This document shows positions 1 to 8,979 of a stretch of 64,000 nt of DNA, piece by piece (the first letter of the stretch is position 1; every line of letters begins with the position of its first letter). The position numbers and the translations under genes were made by a program. The stretch is from Planktosalinus sp963977065 (GTDB taxonomy: Bacteria > Bacteroidota > Bacteroidia > Flavobacteriales > Flavobacteriaceae). The DNA is taken from assembly GCA_963977065.1 (NCBI GenBank), contig CAXBNF010000004.1:1-64000 (forward strand), written 5' to 3'. The notes beneath the pieces are model-generated. The model searched no databases and was not told the DNA's origin. It worked only from the letters and a program-made list of their open reading frames with translations.

Positions 1-1
1 A

Positions 2-17
2 GAAAGCGTGAGCTTTC
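2..17. repeat. Small perfect hairpin at the left edge
   Basis: A 6-bp perfect stem (GAAAGC / GCTTTC) closes a GTGA tetraloop and is followed by GCTTTT. It could be the terminator of a plus-strand gene left of the window or a dispersed palindrome. No convincing coding sequence is visible in bases 1-78. Confidence 0.3.
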
Positions 18-78
18 GCTTTTGTATTTCCAGCGCCGGATGTAAAAAGATTCTGTAAATTCTCTAATTATAAGAAAT

Positions 79-110
79 AAAAAATGGCCAGCAATTACTG
101 ACCATTTTTT
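79..110 (-). terminator. Bidirectional-looking intrinsic terminator
   Basis: An A-rich arm AAAATGG, a CAG/CTG inner stem with one mismatch, and a CCATTTTTT arm form a hairpin flanked by A and T runs, so it can act in either direction. It lies 18 nt past the stop codon of the minus-strand peptidase. Confidence 0.6.
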
Positions 111-128
111 ACAATAGAAATTAATTAT

Positions 129-2192
129 TTATTTCCCAACAGGCAAATCCAAACCTGGCTTTGGAGCCTTGGCATTTCCTGTCATTAAATAGGTGTCAAA
201 CCATTGTAACATTCTTAAATTATAGTCATATTTTGACCCGGAGCGTCTGTTACCATGACCTTCACCGGGATAGTAAATGAGTCTTACCGGAAGATCGGGT
301 TTACGCACTTTTAAATGACGATATAATTCCATGGATTGGGCAGGGTGAACACGAGGATCGTCTGCACCATGCATAATGAGGATGGGTGTTTGAGAGCGAT
401 CCACATAGTAAATGGGGCTGCGCTCCAATTGCCATTGCCAACTATCAAAAATTCTCTTTCTGGAGTGAACTAAATACAATTCTTCAGGAATATCACTGGT
501 TCCCCATTTAGAGATATTATTGCTTATGCCCACAAACATCACAGCTGCTGCAAATCTGTCTGAATAAAAAGTGCTCATCCAAGCTGAGGCATAGCCCCCA
601 TAAGAGCCACCTGTGACGCCAACTCTATTTTTATCGGCAATTCCTTGCGAAATTAAATAATCAACACCATCAACGATGTCATCAAATTCTTTTCCGGCGA
701 GGTCTCCTTGGCTACTATATGTAAATTCGGTTCCGCGACCGGTGCTACCTCTGTAGTTTGGGTAGAACACTGCATAGCCTTTTGCTGTTGCCATTTGACC
801 GGGAATAGAATAAGCAGTTAACCATCCATTCGTATAATGTGCTTCAGGACCACCGTGTACAACTGTTATTAAAGGTACGGCAGTTCCTGTCTGATAGTTT
901 AAAGGATACATTAATATACCATGTATATCAAAGGCACCATCTCTTGATTTGTATGAGATTACTTCTTGTTTACCAAGCTTGACCTCACTTAACCACGGGT
1001 TATTATCTGTTCTTTTTTGGGGAGTGGCATTTCTGGTTGTTGCTAAAGTAAATACTTCAGTGGGGTGTTGTGGGGAATTTGCTGTAAATGACATTGCTCC
1101 ATTTGAGGCTCTGGAAAACGAAGTGATATGATGAGCATCAGATTTGAAAATTACTTGTTTTCCGGTACCGTCAGGACGAATGGTTCCAAGAACTGAGCTT
1201 GTGCTTTCGCTGGCTAAAAAGTGAATGGTATTTGCTGAAGTCCAAGAAATATTTTCATATTTTCCTTTAAAACCTACATCAATTTTTTGAGGCTTTCCAC
1301 CTTCGGCAGAAACTGTCAAAATACGTCCGTCAATGGGATCATGAATGTCTTTTGCTCCTCTTAAAGCAAGCGATTTGCTATCAGGACTCCATTCTATTTG
1401 TCCCAATTTTCCTTCATTATTAATCGTTGCAATTACATTTCTAGAAGTACTGCTAACAATAAAAACGCCTTGTTTCATATAAGAATCGTCAACTGAGGAT
1501 GTTGGTGCTGCAGAGACAGCGATTTTTGTTCCGTCCGGACTCCAGTTCATCATATAGATTGAGCCTTCAACATTCAATTGTTGTGCTTGCGGATTGTTTG
1601 CTGAAAGATTGACAATAAACCCTTTGCGTTGGCTAAAATCTTCCTCATAAAAATCAGGTGAATAGGTAAGGGGGGATTTTGGAGCATCGTCTCTTTCAGA
1701 AATTGAAAAAGCCAATCTGTTTCCATCAGCTTGCCAATTGTAGTTTGAAATGTTTGTAGTGTATGAGAATAGTTTAGTTGCTTCTCCACCTGTGAGGCTT
1801 AATTCATAAAGTGCATTAGAGGAATCTCCAGATTGTCTGCTTAAAAAAGTGATGGTTCCTTTCCCGGGACGAAAAGTAACCTGACTTACACTGGAAGACG
1901 TAAAATAGGGTTTGGTTTCTCCGGTTGTGTTATTTAAAACATAAAGGTGTGTTGCATTTGTTGCATTTTCTTTAAATGCATCTGCCGGCACACTCACTGT
2001 GTAAGCGACAAAGTTTCCGTTTTCAGATATTGTACTGCTTGTTACTGTTTTCATTTTTGCAACATGATCGGGTGTCATGCCTTGAGCAAATACTGTAGAA
2101 GTGGTGGAACTGACTAAAAATGTGGCTACAAAGAGACCAAAAAAAAGCATTTTTTGTACAGAATTCCCATTAGAAAAGAATGTTTTCATCAT
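129..2192 (-). CDS. Secreted S9 family prolyl oligopeptidase / acylaminoacyl-peptidase
   Basis: A serine peptidase of the prolyl oligopeptidase clan that releases dipeptides or acyl-amino acids from short peptides, presumably in the periplasm or outside the cell. A signal peptide fills about residues 1-36 (ends VFA-Q). Residues 45-420 look like a beta-propeller with WSPDG-type repeats. The C-terminal alpha/beta-hydrolase domain carries the nucleophile motif GGSYGGYAS (Ser near residue 530), an aspartate in HGADDPRV (near 611) and a histidine in GEGHGNR (near 645). The length of 687 residues is normal for bacterial S9 enzymes. Two adjacent ATG codons (2192 and 2189) could both start it. The exact substrate specificity cannot be read from the sequence. 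Confidence 0.9.
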   Translation of the reverse strand: MMKTFFSNGNSVQKMLFFGLFVATFLVSSTTSTVFAQGMTPDHVAKMKTVTSSTISENGNFVAYTVSVPADAFKENATNATHLYVLNNTTGETKPYFTSSSVSQVTFRPGKGTITFLSRQSGDSSNALYELSLTGGEATKLFSYTTNISNYNWQADGNRLAFSISERDDAPKSPLTYSPDFYEEDFSQRKGFIVNLSANNPQAQQLNVEGSIYMMNWSPDGTKIAVSAAPTSSVDDSYMKQGVFIVSSTSRNVIATINNEGKLGQIEWSPDSKSLALRGAKDIHDPIDGRILTVSAEGGKPQKIDVGFKGKYENISWTSANTIHFLASESTSSVLGTIRPDGTGKQVIFKSDAHHITSFSRASNGAMSFTANSPQHPTEVFTLATTRNATPQKRTDNNPWLSEVKLGKQEVISYKSRDGAFDIHGILMYPLNYQTGTAVPLITVVHGGPEAHYTNGWLTAYSIPGQMATAKGYAVFYPNYRGSTGRGTEFTYSSQGDLAGKEFDDIVDGVDYLISQGIADKNRVGVTGGSYGGYASAWMSTFYSDRFAAAVMFVGISNNISKWGTSDIPEELYLVHSRKRIFDSWQWQLERSPIYYVDRSQTPILIMHGADDPRVHPAQSMELYRHLKVRKPDLPVRLIYYPGEGHGNRRSGSKYDYNLRMLQWFDTYLMTGNAKAPKPGLDLPVGK

Positions 2193-2283
2193 AAAAATTT
2201 AGTTTGCGTTAATAAAAGCCGAAAGATACTAAATTTTATTTTTAGAGATAATATGAAATTATGCATTGCCATTGGAGTATTGT

Positions 2284-2319
2284 AAAAAAAAACTCCTTCA
2301 GTTTTGAAAGAGTTTTTTT
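2284..2319 (-). terminator. Terminator after the serine hydrolase
   Basis: AAAACTC and GAGTTTT arms with an inner TTCA/TGAA stem, flanked on both sides by A/T runs. It lies about 20 nt past the stop of the minus-strand hydrolase gene and separates it from the downstream peptidase gene. Confidence 0.6.
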
Positions 2320-2336
2320 GATTATTTAAGCCTGCA

Positions 2337-3971
2337 TTAATTTATTTTTTTTCCTTCCATTTCCTGCCCCCCCTGAAAGAGTGTAAGGCTTTTTATAGAT
2401 CCGTCAGGATTTTTGTTGAAAGTCACTTTAGCTTCAACTACTTTAAGGAAAAAAGTGTTTTCACTTTCAGCAAAAATTTCAAATTCCGGCTGACCGGTTG
2501 CCTGAGCAAAAATGCGATTGTTTTCACTTCTTACAACTATATGGAAAGAAGGTTGTAGCTCATAAGTACCTTCAAACTCAGTGAGTATTTCTGTCGACAG
2601 CATGATGGATTCTTTTTCAGGTTTCGGTTTTATATCGGTTTCAATACCCTTGCTTTTGTTGATTCGGTCTGCAAACAGGACTTCTTTTTTACCGTTTTTC
2701 AACGAAAAGTCATAGGTGGTAAAGCTGCCCTCAAACTGAAAGTTATTTTCAGACAGCGGAATCAGTCTGAAAGGTTGTCCTCCTTCACGGGTACTGTAAA
2801 GCGCACCCTCTTTGTAAGTGATATAACGTACTACATCTTCAAACTGATACGCCCCTATCCATTGTTGAAGCTGAGCTTCAGTAAGAGCAATAGCAGGTTT
2901 TTCAACCAAGGGGTTGCCCAGAACAATGGCTGTTGCTTTTAGGTTAAAGGTTTCAGGACCTTTACCATTATCGTTAGTCAAAACAATGGCGTAAATGTTT
3001 TTTTCGGGCACATAAATACCTGATGTGGTAAAGCCAAAAATACCACCTGTATGTTCGATAGTTGCTACTCCGGCAAGTTCATTAATTCCCCAGCCGTAGC
3101 CATAATTGATTTGCTTTCCGTTATTTAAAGTGTAGTTTGTAAACGCCAGTTGCTTGCTTTTTTCTGAAATAAGTGTGTTGTGGTGAATGGCTTTGTTCCA
3201 CAAAAACATATCATCAACAGTTGACATTAGAGAACCTGCTGCATAAGGAATTGTCATGCTCAAATAGTCTGCATTTTGATAGCTTTCGCCGGAAGGCTGG
3301 TACCCACTGGCTCGATTGGGAATTATTTTACTTCGACTGCCGTAGTAAGAGTTTTTCATTCCCAGTTTGTCAAAAATATTTTTCTGGATGTAATCTTCAT
3401 AGCTCATTCCAGAGACCTGCTCAATGATGTATCCCAAAAGTATGTAAGCCGAGTTGTTGTAAGCATAGCGCTCTCCCGGATCAAAATCCATAGGCAATTC
3501 TTTGAACTTATTGATTATTTCTATGGGAGTCATATCTGTTCGTGCCAACTCCATAAAACTTGGTATATCTGTATAACTTTTAATGCCTGATGTGTGTATA
3601 ATTAAATGATGAATGGTAATTTCATTACCTTTTGGATACTCAGCAATATATTTTGACAATGGGTCTTGCAGGCTGAGTTTACCTTCTTCCATAAGCATCA
3701 AGATGGCGACTCCGGTAAATTGTTTGGTGATGGATGCCAGTTCAAGTACATGCTCAGGTTTCATAGAAACATTGAGTTCCAGATTTGCCATTCCAAATGC
3801 TTTTCTGTAAATAACCTTGTCATCTTTGGCAATTAGTACTGTTGCACCGGGTGAGTCGGCAGGATATGCTTTGGCAAAAATAGCATCGATTTGTTTTTCA
3901 ATGCTTTGTGATGAAGCGAAATGCATGCTTAAAAGCAGCGCGAGTAGTACTGATAGCCATTTGATTTTCAT
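2337..3971 (-). CDS. Serine hydrolase, beta-lactamase / penicillin-binding-like family
   Basis: A secreted class C beta-lactamase-like hydrolase (D-Ala-D-Ala peptidase or esterase type). A signal peptide of about 21 residues ends ASS-Q. The three active-site motifs are present: SITK (Ser80, Lys83), the YNN motif (Tyr171, Asn173) and HTG (307-309), which replaces KTG as is common in this family. After about residue 370 there is an extra C-terminal part of 170 residues, probably a beta-barrel domain like those of other Bacteroidetes family members. The gene is divergent from guaA. Real beta-lactam hydrolysis is unlikely to be its main role; peptide or ester cleavage is more probable, but this is inference. 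Confidence 0.85.
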   Translation of the reverse strand: MKIKWLSVLLALLLSMHFASSQSIEKQIDAIFAKAYPADSPGATVLIAKDDKVIYRKAFGMANLELNVSMKPEHVLELASITKQFTGVAILMLMEEGKLSLQDPLSKYIAEYPKGNEITIHHLIIHTSGIKSYTDIPSFMELARTDMTPIEIINKFKELPMDFDPGERYAYNNSAYILLGYIIEQVSGMSYEDYIQKNIFDKLGMKNSYYGSRSKIIPNRASGYQPSGESYQNADYLSMTIPYAAGSLMSTVDDMFLWNKAIHHNTLISEKSKQLAFTNYTLNNGKQINYGYGWGINELAGVATIEHTGGIFGFTTSGIYVPEKNIYAIVLTNDNGKGPETFNLKATAIVLGNPLVEKPAIALTEAQLQQWIGAYQFEDVVRYITYKEGALYSTREGGQPFRLIPLSENNFQFEGSFTTYDFSLKNGKKEVLFADRINKSKGIETDIKPKPEKESIMLSTEILTEFEGTYELQPSFHIVVRSENNRIFAQATGQPEFEIFAESENTFFLKVVEAKVTFNKNPDGSIKSLTLFQGGQEMEGKKIN

Positions 3972-4056
3972 TAGCTTGTGATTTTTGATTGATATGCTAT
4001 TTGTCTAATTGCTTTGGGTTGTGTTACAACTTATTTTAAAATTAGTCTTAATTCCA

Positions 4057-4087
4057 TTGCCCAAAAAATCAAAATGACCTATTTTTG
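4057..4087 (+). promoter_or_regulatory. Strong guaA promoter, predicted leaderless start
   Basis: TTG at 4057-4059, a spacer of exactly 20 nt, and TATTTTTG at 4080-4087 match the Bacteroidetes consensus (TTTG, 19-21 nt, TAnnTTTG). The G of the -7 element is 4 nt before the guaA ATG at 4091, so transcription would begin at or beside the start codon. Confidence 0.6.
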
Positions 4088-4090
4088 CCT

Positions 4091-5623
4091 ATGCAAAACA
4101 ACAATGTACTTATTTTAGATTTCGGATCACAATACACCCAACTAATTGCAAGGCGTGTAAGAGAGTTAAACATCTACTGCGAAATTCATCCTTATCACAA
4201 AATTCCTCAAAACTTAGAAAAATTCAAGGCGGTAATTCTTTCGGGAAGTCCTTATTCAGTTCGTGCCGATGACGCTCCACATCCGGACTTGTCTTCCATA
4301 AAATCTGAGAAGCCACTTCTTGCAGTGTGTTATGGAGCACAATATTTGGCTCACTTTAACGGAGGAAATGTTGAGCAATCTGAAACCCGTGAATATGGGC
4401 GTGCCAAGCTTTCTGAAATTAAAGAAAATTGTGAACTTTTTGAAGGCATTGCACCCGGTAGTCAAGTGTGGATGAGTCACGGTGATACCATAAAAAAATT
4501 ACCTGAAAGAGGTGTTCTTCTTGCCAGTACTCACGATGTTGAATTTGCAGCTTACCAAATAGAAGGAGAACAAACTTATGGCATCCAATTTCACCCGGAG
4601 GTTTATCACACAACAGATGGAAAAAAGTTACTTGAAAATTTTCTGGTTACCATTGCGGGTGTTTCTCAAACCTGGACTCCGGCTGCTTTTGTTGAAACCA
4701 CAGTTCAGGAATTAAAAGAAAAATTAAAAAACGATAAAGTCGTTCTTGGCTTGAGCGGTGGTGTCGATTCATCGGTTGCTGCCATATTATTGCATAAGGC
4801 CATTGGTAAAAACCTGTACTGTATTTTTGTCAATAACGGCTTGTTGCGAAAAGATGAGTTTGAAAAGGTATTGCATCAATACAAAGATTTGGGGTTGAAT
4901 GTAAAAGGTGTCGATGCCACGCAACGATTTATGACCGCATTAAAAGGGCTAAGCGATCCTGAAGCAAAACGAAAAGCCATTGGAAACGCATTTATCGAAG
5001 TGTTTGATGATGAAGCCCACAAAATAAGTGATGTGACCTGGCTCGCTCAAGGAACTATTTATCCAGATGTTATTGAATCAGTTTCAGTAAACGGTCCATC
5101 AGTGACAATAAAGTCACACCACAACGTAGGTGGGTTGCCTGATTTTATGAAATTAAAAATTGTGGAACCACTAAGAATGTTATTCAAAGACGAAGTGAGG
5201 CGTGTGGGTGCAGAAATGGGAATCACTCAGGATATATTGGGAAGACACCCTTTTCCGGGTCCCGGGCTTGCGATACGTATATTGGGTGACATTACTCTGG
5301 AAAAAGTGCGTATATTGCAGGAGGTTGATGCTGTTTTTATTAACAACCTCAAGAAATGGAAACTTTATGATCAAGTTTGGCAAGCGGGTGCAATATTACT
5401 TCCCGTAGATTCTGTGGGAGTGATGGGTGATGAGCGCACTTATGAAAAAGCGGTGGTTTTAAGAGCTGTTGAGAGTACAGATGGTATGACTGCAGACTGG
5501 GTGAATTTACCTTATGAATTTTTACAAGAAACCTCAAACCAAATAATAAATCGGGTAAAAGGCGTTAATAGAGTAGTATATGACATCAGTTCAAAACCAC
5601 CTGCAACAATTGAATGGGAATAG
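4091..5623 (+). CDS. guaA: GMP synthase (glutamine-hydrolysing)
   Basis: Converts XMP to GMP with ATP and glutamine, the last step of GMP synthesis. The N-terminal class I glutamine amidotransferase domain has the nucleophile in AVCYGAQ (Cys80) and the partner residues in FHPE (His168, Glu170). The ATP pyrophosphatase domain has the PP-loop LSGGVDSS (221-228), and the C-terminal dimerisation domain ends in KPPATIEWE. The 510-residue length is normal. An in-frame TTG lies 6 nt upstream at 4085, but ATG at 4091 gives the usual N-terminus and the promoter -7 element overlaps the TTG. It is followed at 40 nt by the LysM gene. Confidence 0.98.
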   Translation: MQNNNVLILDFGSQYTQLIARRVRELNIYCEIHPYHKIPQNLEKFKAVILSGSPYSVRADDAPHPDLSSIKSEKPLLAVCYGAQYLAHFNGGNVEQSETREYGRAKLSEIKENCELFEGIAPGSQVWMSHGDTIKKLPERGVLLASTHDVEFAAYQIEGEQTYGIQFHPEVYHTTDGKKLLENFLVTIAGVSQTWTPAAFVETTVQELKEKLKNDKVVLGLSGGVDSSVAAILLHKAIGKNLYCIFVNNGLLRKDEFEKVLHQYKDLGLNVKGVDATQRFMTALKGLSDPEAKRKAIGNAFIEVFDDEAHKISDVTWLAQGTIYPDVIESVSVNGPSVTIKSHHNVGGLPDFMKLKIVEPLRMLFKDEVRRVGAEMGITQDILGRHPFPGPGLAIRILGDITLEKVRILQEVDAVFINNLKKWKLYDQVWQAGAILLPVDSVGVMGDERTYEKAVVLRAVESTDGMTADWVNLPYEFLQETSNQIINRVKGVNRVVYDISSKPPATIEWE

Positions 5624-5663
5624 GGGATTCAGGTTTTAGGACAAAAAAATTAATATTAAAAGT

Positions 5664-7598
5664 GTGAAGGAGTTAATCATTGTTTTTTTACTATTTTTTT
5701 ATTCAGGGTTGAGTGTCGCTCAAACTTCTTATGTGAGTCATAGGGTAGCTCAGGGCGAAACTGTTTTTAGCATCACTCAAAAGTACTCTATTTCAGAAGC
5801 AGATTTAATCAGGTTAAACCCTGAAGTGAAAAATGGATTGAAAGAAAATACAGTTCTTATCATCCCCAAAAGCTTGGAAAAAATTGAAAATCAATCAAAT
5901 GGAGATGTTACTTTCAAGACGCATAAAGTAAAACGAAAAGAAACCATTTTTGGAATCGCCTCAATTTATGGAACTACTGTTGACGAGATAAAAAAATACA
6001 ACAGACACCTTTATTCAAGTAATTTAAAAAGGGGTGAAGAAATCAAAATACCCATTAAACAAGTAACAATTGTATCTCCCATTAATCCTGATATTTCTGT
6101 TACAAACCCTAATGAAATTCCAAAAGGAAAACACAAAGTTACATCTCAGGAAACAAAATTTGGTATTGCTAAAAAATATGGAATCACCATAGAAAAACTG
6201 GAAGCATTAAACCCTTCCATCTATGGAACAGATAATTTGCCTGAAGGAATGATTCTCAATGTACCGGAAGAAACTATTGCAGAGGAACCAAAAATAGAAG
6301 ATGAAAACTATACCTTTTATACGGTTCAGGCAAAAGAGGGATTTTATAGGTTAAAAGTACTTTTCGGTGTAACCGAAGAAGAAATTGTAGCTTTGAATCC
6401 GCATACAAAAGATGGTTTAAAAGAAGGAATGGTAATTAGAATACCAAAAACAACAACAGCAGATGGTGCTATAGACGCTCCAGTGAGTAGTTCAAAAAAA
6501 ATAAGTTTAGAATACAATCTCAAAAACTTTAAACCAAAAAATGTAGTCGTTTTTCTTCCATTTCAATTGAATAAAATTCAAAAAGATTCGCTGGCATTAA
6601 ATCAAAATGAACTTTCTACCAATGCAACCATGCGTTTGGCTGTTGATTTTTATGCAGGAGTTATGATGGCATCAGAGTTTGCAAAACAAAAAGGAATGTC
6701 TATCAATCTCCATGTTTTTGATTCACAAGAGATGGAACAAGGTGTTAAGGAACTTTTTAGAAGAAAAAATATTACAAATGTTGACCTGGTGATAGGACCC
6801 CTCAGACAGGCACTCGTTGAACGCACAGCTTCAGAACTGTCTTCACTAAACATACCTGTACTTTCACCATTGAGTAACAGACAAGGAAAAATGTACCCCA
6901 ATTTTATACAAAGCATACCACAAAATAATGTTTTAGAAAACAGGCTCATTAACTTTATAAAAGAAAATGGTCAAGGAAAAAATTTAATACTCATATCAGA
7001 CAATACAAGTAGTGCAAAAAAACAGAAATTACAATCAGCTTTTCCGGACATTAAACTTGTATCACCCCGTGAGGGAAATTTTTTTAGAAGTACAGATATT
7101 TCTTCAAAGATTAATGATAATCAAGAAAACTGGGTTCTTCTTGAGTCTACTAATGCAACGGTTGTAAGCAGTGCTATTGGGGTGCTCAATAGCATAAGGA
7201 GAAGCCAGCAGGTGCGTCTTTTTACGCTCGATAAAAATGACGCGTTTGACTTCAGGGAAGTATCAAATATTCACTTAGCAAACCTTGAGTTTACATTTCC
7301 ATCTTGGAACAAATCCTACGATTATAAAGAGAATATTAGGTTTGTAGAAGCCTACAAGGAACAGTATTCCGTTTTGCCAAACAGATTTGCATCACGCGGA
7401 TTTGATATTGCCTATGACGCATTGTTACGAATGGCTTATGCCGAAACTATTTTTGAAGCAAATGATACTATAGAGGGTGAGACCGTTTATGTTGAAAATA
7501 AATTCAATTACCAGAAAACAAGCTCCGGTGGTTATGTAAACAATGCAGTTTATATTTTGAAATACAACCAAGACCTAAACCTGGAAGAACTTGAATGA
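5664..7598 (+). CDS. Secreted LysM protein with periplasmic-binding-like domain
   Basis: A signal peptide (about 1-19, ends VAQ) is followed by four LysM peptidoglycan-binding modules near residues 25-70, 86-132, 155-202 and 217-261. Residues about 290-640 resemble the type 1 periplasmic-binding fold of amino-acid receptors. This architecture downstream of guaA is common in Flavobacteriaceae. The likely role is a cell-wall-bound sensor or lipid/peptidoglycan-associated binding protein; no ligand can be named. The start is GTG, chosen because it gives the signal peptide directly. The stop codon overlaps the next gene by 4 nt, which suggests coupled translation. Confidence 0.85.
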   Translation: MKELIIVFLLFFYSGLSVAQTSYVSHRVAQGETVFSITQKYSISEADLIRLNPEVKNGLKENTVLIIPKSLEKIENQSNGDVTFKTHKVKRKETIFGIASIYGTTVDEIKKYNRHLYSSNLKRGEEIKIPIKQVTIVSPINPDISVTNPNEIPKGKHKVTSQETKFGIAKKYGITIEKLEALNPSIYGTDNLPEGMILNVPEETIAEEPKIEDENYTFYTVQAKEGFYRLKVLFGVTEEEIVALNPHTKDGLKEGMVIRIPKTTTADGAIDAPVSSSKKISLEYNLKNFKPKNVVVFLPFQLNKIQKDSLALNQNELSTNATMRLAVDFYAGVMMASEFAKQKGMSINLHVFDSQEMEQGVKELFRRKNITNVDLVIGPLRQALVERTASELSSLNIPVLSPLSNRQGKMYPNFIQSIPQNNVLENRLINFIKENGQGKNLILISDNTSSAKKQKLQSAFPDIKLVSPREGNFFRSTDISSKINDNQENWVLLESTNATVVSSAIGVLNSIRRSQQVRLFTLDKNDAFDFREVSNIHLANLEFTFPSWNKSYDYKENIRFVEAYKEQYSVLPNRFASRGFDIAYDALLRMAYAETIFEANDTIEGETVYVENKFNYQKTSSGGYVNNAVYILKYNQDLNLEELE

Positions 7599-7996
7599 GC
7601 ACTTCAAAAGTAATTTACCTAGGCAACTTAAGAACCCAATCCACTCATCTGGCATCGGGAAATAGCTATTTAACAGATGCACCAATAGATAACCAAGGCA
7701 AAGGAGAAGCTTTTTCGCCTACAGACACTGTTGCCACAGGTCTTGCCAATTGTATGCTCACAGTGATGGGAATTAAAGCAGCCTCGCTCAATGTTAATAT
7801 GGAAGGAACAGAAGCAGAAGTAACCAAAGTGATGGCGAACGATCCGAGGCGCATTTCTGAAATAAAGGTAATACTTAGTTTTCCAAAAGGAATTTCAGAA
7901 AAGAACCAAAAAATACTTGAAAATACCGGATTAACTTGCCCTGTTGCAAAAAGTTTACATCCTGATATTATTCAAAATATTCAATTTCAATGGTAA
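7595..7996 (+). CDS. OsmC-family peroxide-handling protein
   Basis: A small (133 aa) OsmC/Ohr superfamily protein, members of which reduce organic hydroperoxides with two cysteines. Both expected cysteines are visible, in LANCMLT (near residue 53) and TCPVAKS (near 111). The start overlaps the LysM gene by 4 nt and the end overlaps the DUF922 gene by 7 nt, so the three are probably translated together. Whether it prefers peroxides or other substrates is not visible. Confidence 0.85.
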   Translation: MSTSKVIYLGNLRTQSTHLASGNSYLTDAPIDNQGKGEAFSPTDTVATGLANCMLTVMGIKAASLNVNMEGTEAEVTKVMANDPRRISEIKVILSFPKGISEKNQKILENTGLTCPVAKSLHPDIIQNIQFQW

Positions 7997-8523
7997 TTAA
8001 TTATATCTCAGTTTTATTGCTTTTCCTTTTTGTTGCTGAAAATCCAAATCGTATCGAATGGCAGGAAGAAAAAAAGCTGATTTGGGTACATTTTATGGGC
8101 AAACCGGATAATAGTAGTCCGTTTGCCGCTTTGACGCATTCCAGTATTGAGTTTAATTACAATGTGAGAAATGAAAATGGAAAATTAACTTTGACCACAC
8201 GGGTAAACACTTATTTTGACACAAAAATGTCTTGGTTCAAGTCCAAGGAAGTAAATCAACACATCTTAAAACACGAGCAGTCTCATTTTGATATAACGGA
8301 AATTCACTCCCGAAAATTACGAGAAGCATTTGCAAACTATCGGGTTACTAAAAATTTTGAAAAAGACCTCTCAGCAATTTTTACGAAAGTCAATTCTGAA
8401 CGTGAAAAAATGCAAAAACTATTTGATAAAGAATCAGACCATAGCCGAAACTTTGAAAATGAAGTACGCTGGCAAAAGTTCATAGCTGAAGAGCTCAAAA
8501 GACTTGAGAAGTGGAAAAATTAA
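7990..8523 (+). CDS. DUF922 family protein, probable secreted zinc protease
   Basis: A hydrophobic N-terminus (residues 2-16) suggests a signal peptide or anchor. The core contains KHEQSHFDITEIHSRKLR, which has the HExxH-like arrangement HEQSH characteristic of DUF922, a family predicted to be zinc-dependent peptidases. Length is 177 residues. The C-terminal third is charged and helical. The gene overlaps osmC by 7 nt. The catalytic role is inferred from the motif only; a structural or regulatory role is possible. Confidence 0.7.
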   Translation: MVINYISVLLLFLFVAENPNRIEWQEEKKLIWVHFMGKPDNSSPFAALTHSSIEFNYNVRNENGKLTLTTRVNTYFDTKMSWFKSKEVNQHILKHEQSHFDITEIHSRKLREAFANYRVTKNFEKDLSAIFTKVNSEREKMQKLFDKESDHSRNFENEVRWQKFIAEELKRLEKWKN

Positions 8524-8585
8524 AAGCTCCTATCTGAAAGGCTCTAAATTTTAAAAAAATCTATAAAGTACAGCCCTAAAAATTT

Positions 8586-8606
8586 AAGGCTCAAACCTGA
8601 AACCCT
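8586..8606 (+). repeat. Heptanucleotide array before the DUF3820 gene
   Basis: Three consecutive 7-nt units (AAGGCTC, AAACCTG, AAACCCT) end exactly at the TTG start codon at 8607. Looser related units are visible upstream from about 8525. The array resembles the one in front of pyrG. Confidence 0.5.
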
Positions 8607-8834
8607 TTGAACCCCAACCCCGAAAATCTCATAGAACTTGCCCATTACAAAATGCCTTTTGGTAAATACAAAAACTTTTACCTGATTGACATTCCTGAAT
8701 TTTATTATGTTTGGTTCAAACAAAAAGGCTTCCCTGAGGGTAAATTGGGCAAAATGATGGAGCAGATGTATGAAATTAAACTTAATGGGCTTGAAGAACA
8801 CATCTATACGATCAGGAAAAAGTACCCAAAGTAA
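8607..8834 (+). CDS. DUF3820 family protein
   Basis: A 75-residue protein with the family signature MPFGKYK near residue 16 followed by LIDIPEFYYVWF and a KGFPEGKLG segment. DUF3820 proteins are small and of unknown biochemical role; some were described as quorum-sensing-regulated virulence factors. The start is TTG at 8607, chosen because family members have about 15 residues before the MPFGKYK motif; the internal ATG at 8652 would remove them. No signal peptide. Confidence 0.75.
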   Translation: MNPNPENLIELAHYKMPFGKYKNFYLIDIPEFYYVWFKQKGFPEGKLGKMMEQMYEIKLNGLEEHIYTIRKKYPK

Positions 8835-8884
8835 TCCTTAAAATATTAACCAAAAATTCATTACCGAGTATCATTTCTTCTTTG

Positions 8885-8892
8885 TATTTTTG
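8885..8892 (+). promoter_or_regulatory. -7 element upstream of pyrG
   Basis: TATTTTTG matches TAnnTTTG exactly. No clear TTG is found about 20 nt upstream, so the promoter may be weak or need an activator. Transcription would start near 8896, giving a leader of about 84 nt that holds the heptamer array. Confidence 0.4.
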
Positions 8893-8935
8893 CCCATTGT
8901 AAAAAATGAGAAAATGGTTTTACAGGCAACCCTTA

Positions 8936-8977
8936 AAATCTAAACGCTCAAATCTAATATCTGAAATCTAACATCTA
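8936..8977 (+). repeat. Heptanucleotide tandem array in the pyrG leader
   Basis: Six consecutive 7-nt units: AAATCTA, AACGCTC, AAATCTA, ATATCTG, AAATCTA, ACATCTA. Three are identical and the others vary at two to four positions. The array ends 2 nt before the pyrG ATG at 8980. Confidence 0.75.
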
Positions 8978-8979
8978 AA

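Noticed and set aside
1..128. Possible end of a gene in the left 128 bases
   Set aside because: Short open stretches in several frames carry no recognisable residues; there is only a small hairpin and a terminator.
2337..3971. Serine hydrolase as an antibiotic-resistance beta-lactamase
   Set aside because: It has SxxK, YxN and HTG, but the long C-terminal domain and HTG form fit peptidase/esterase-type relatives more than resistance enzymes.
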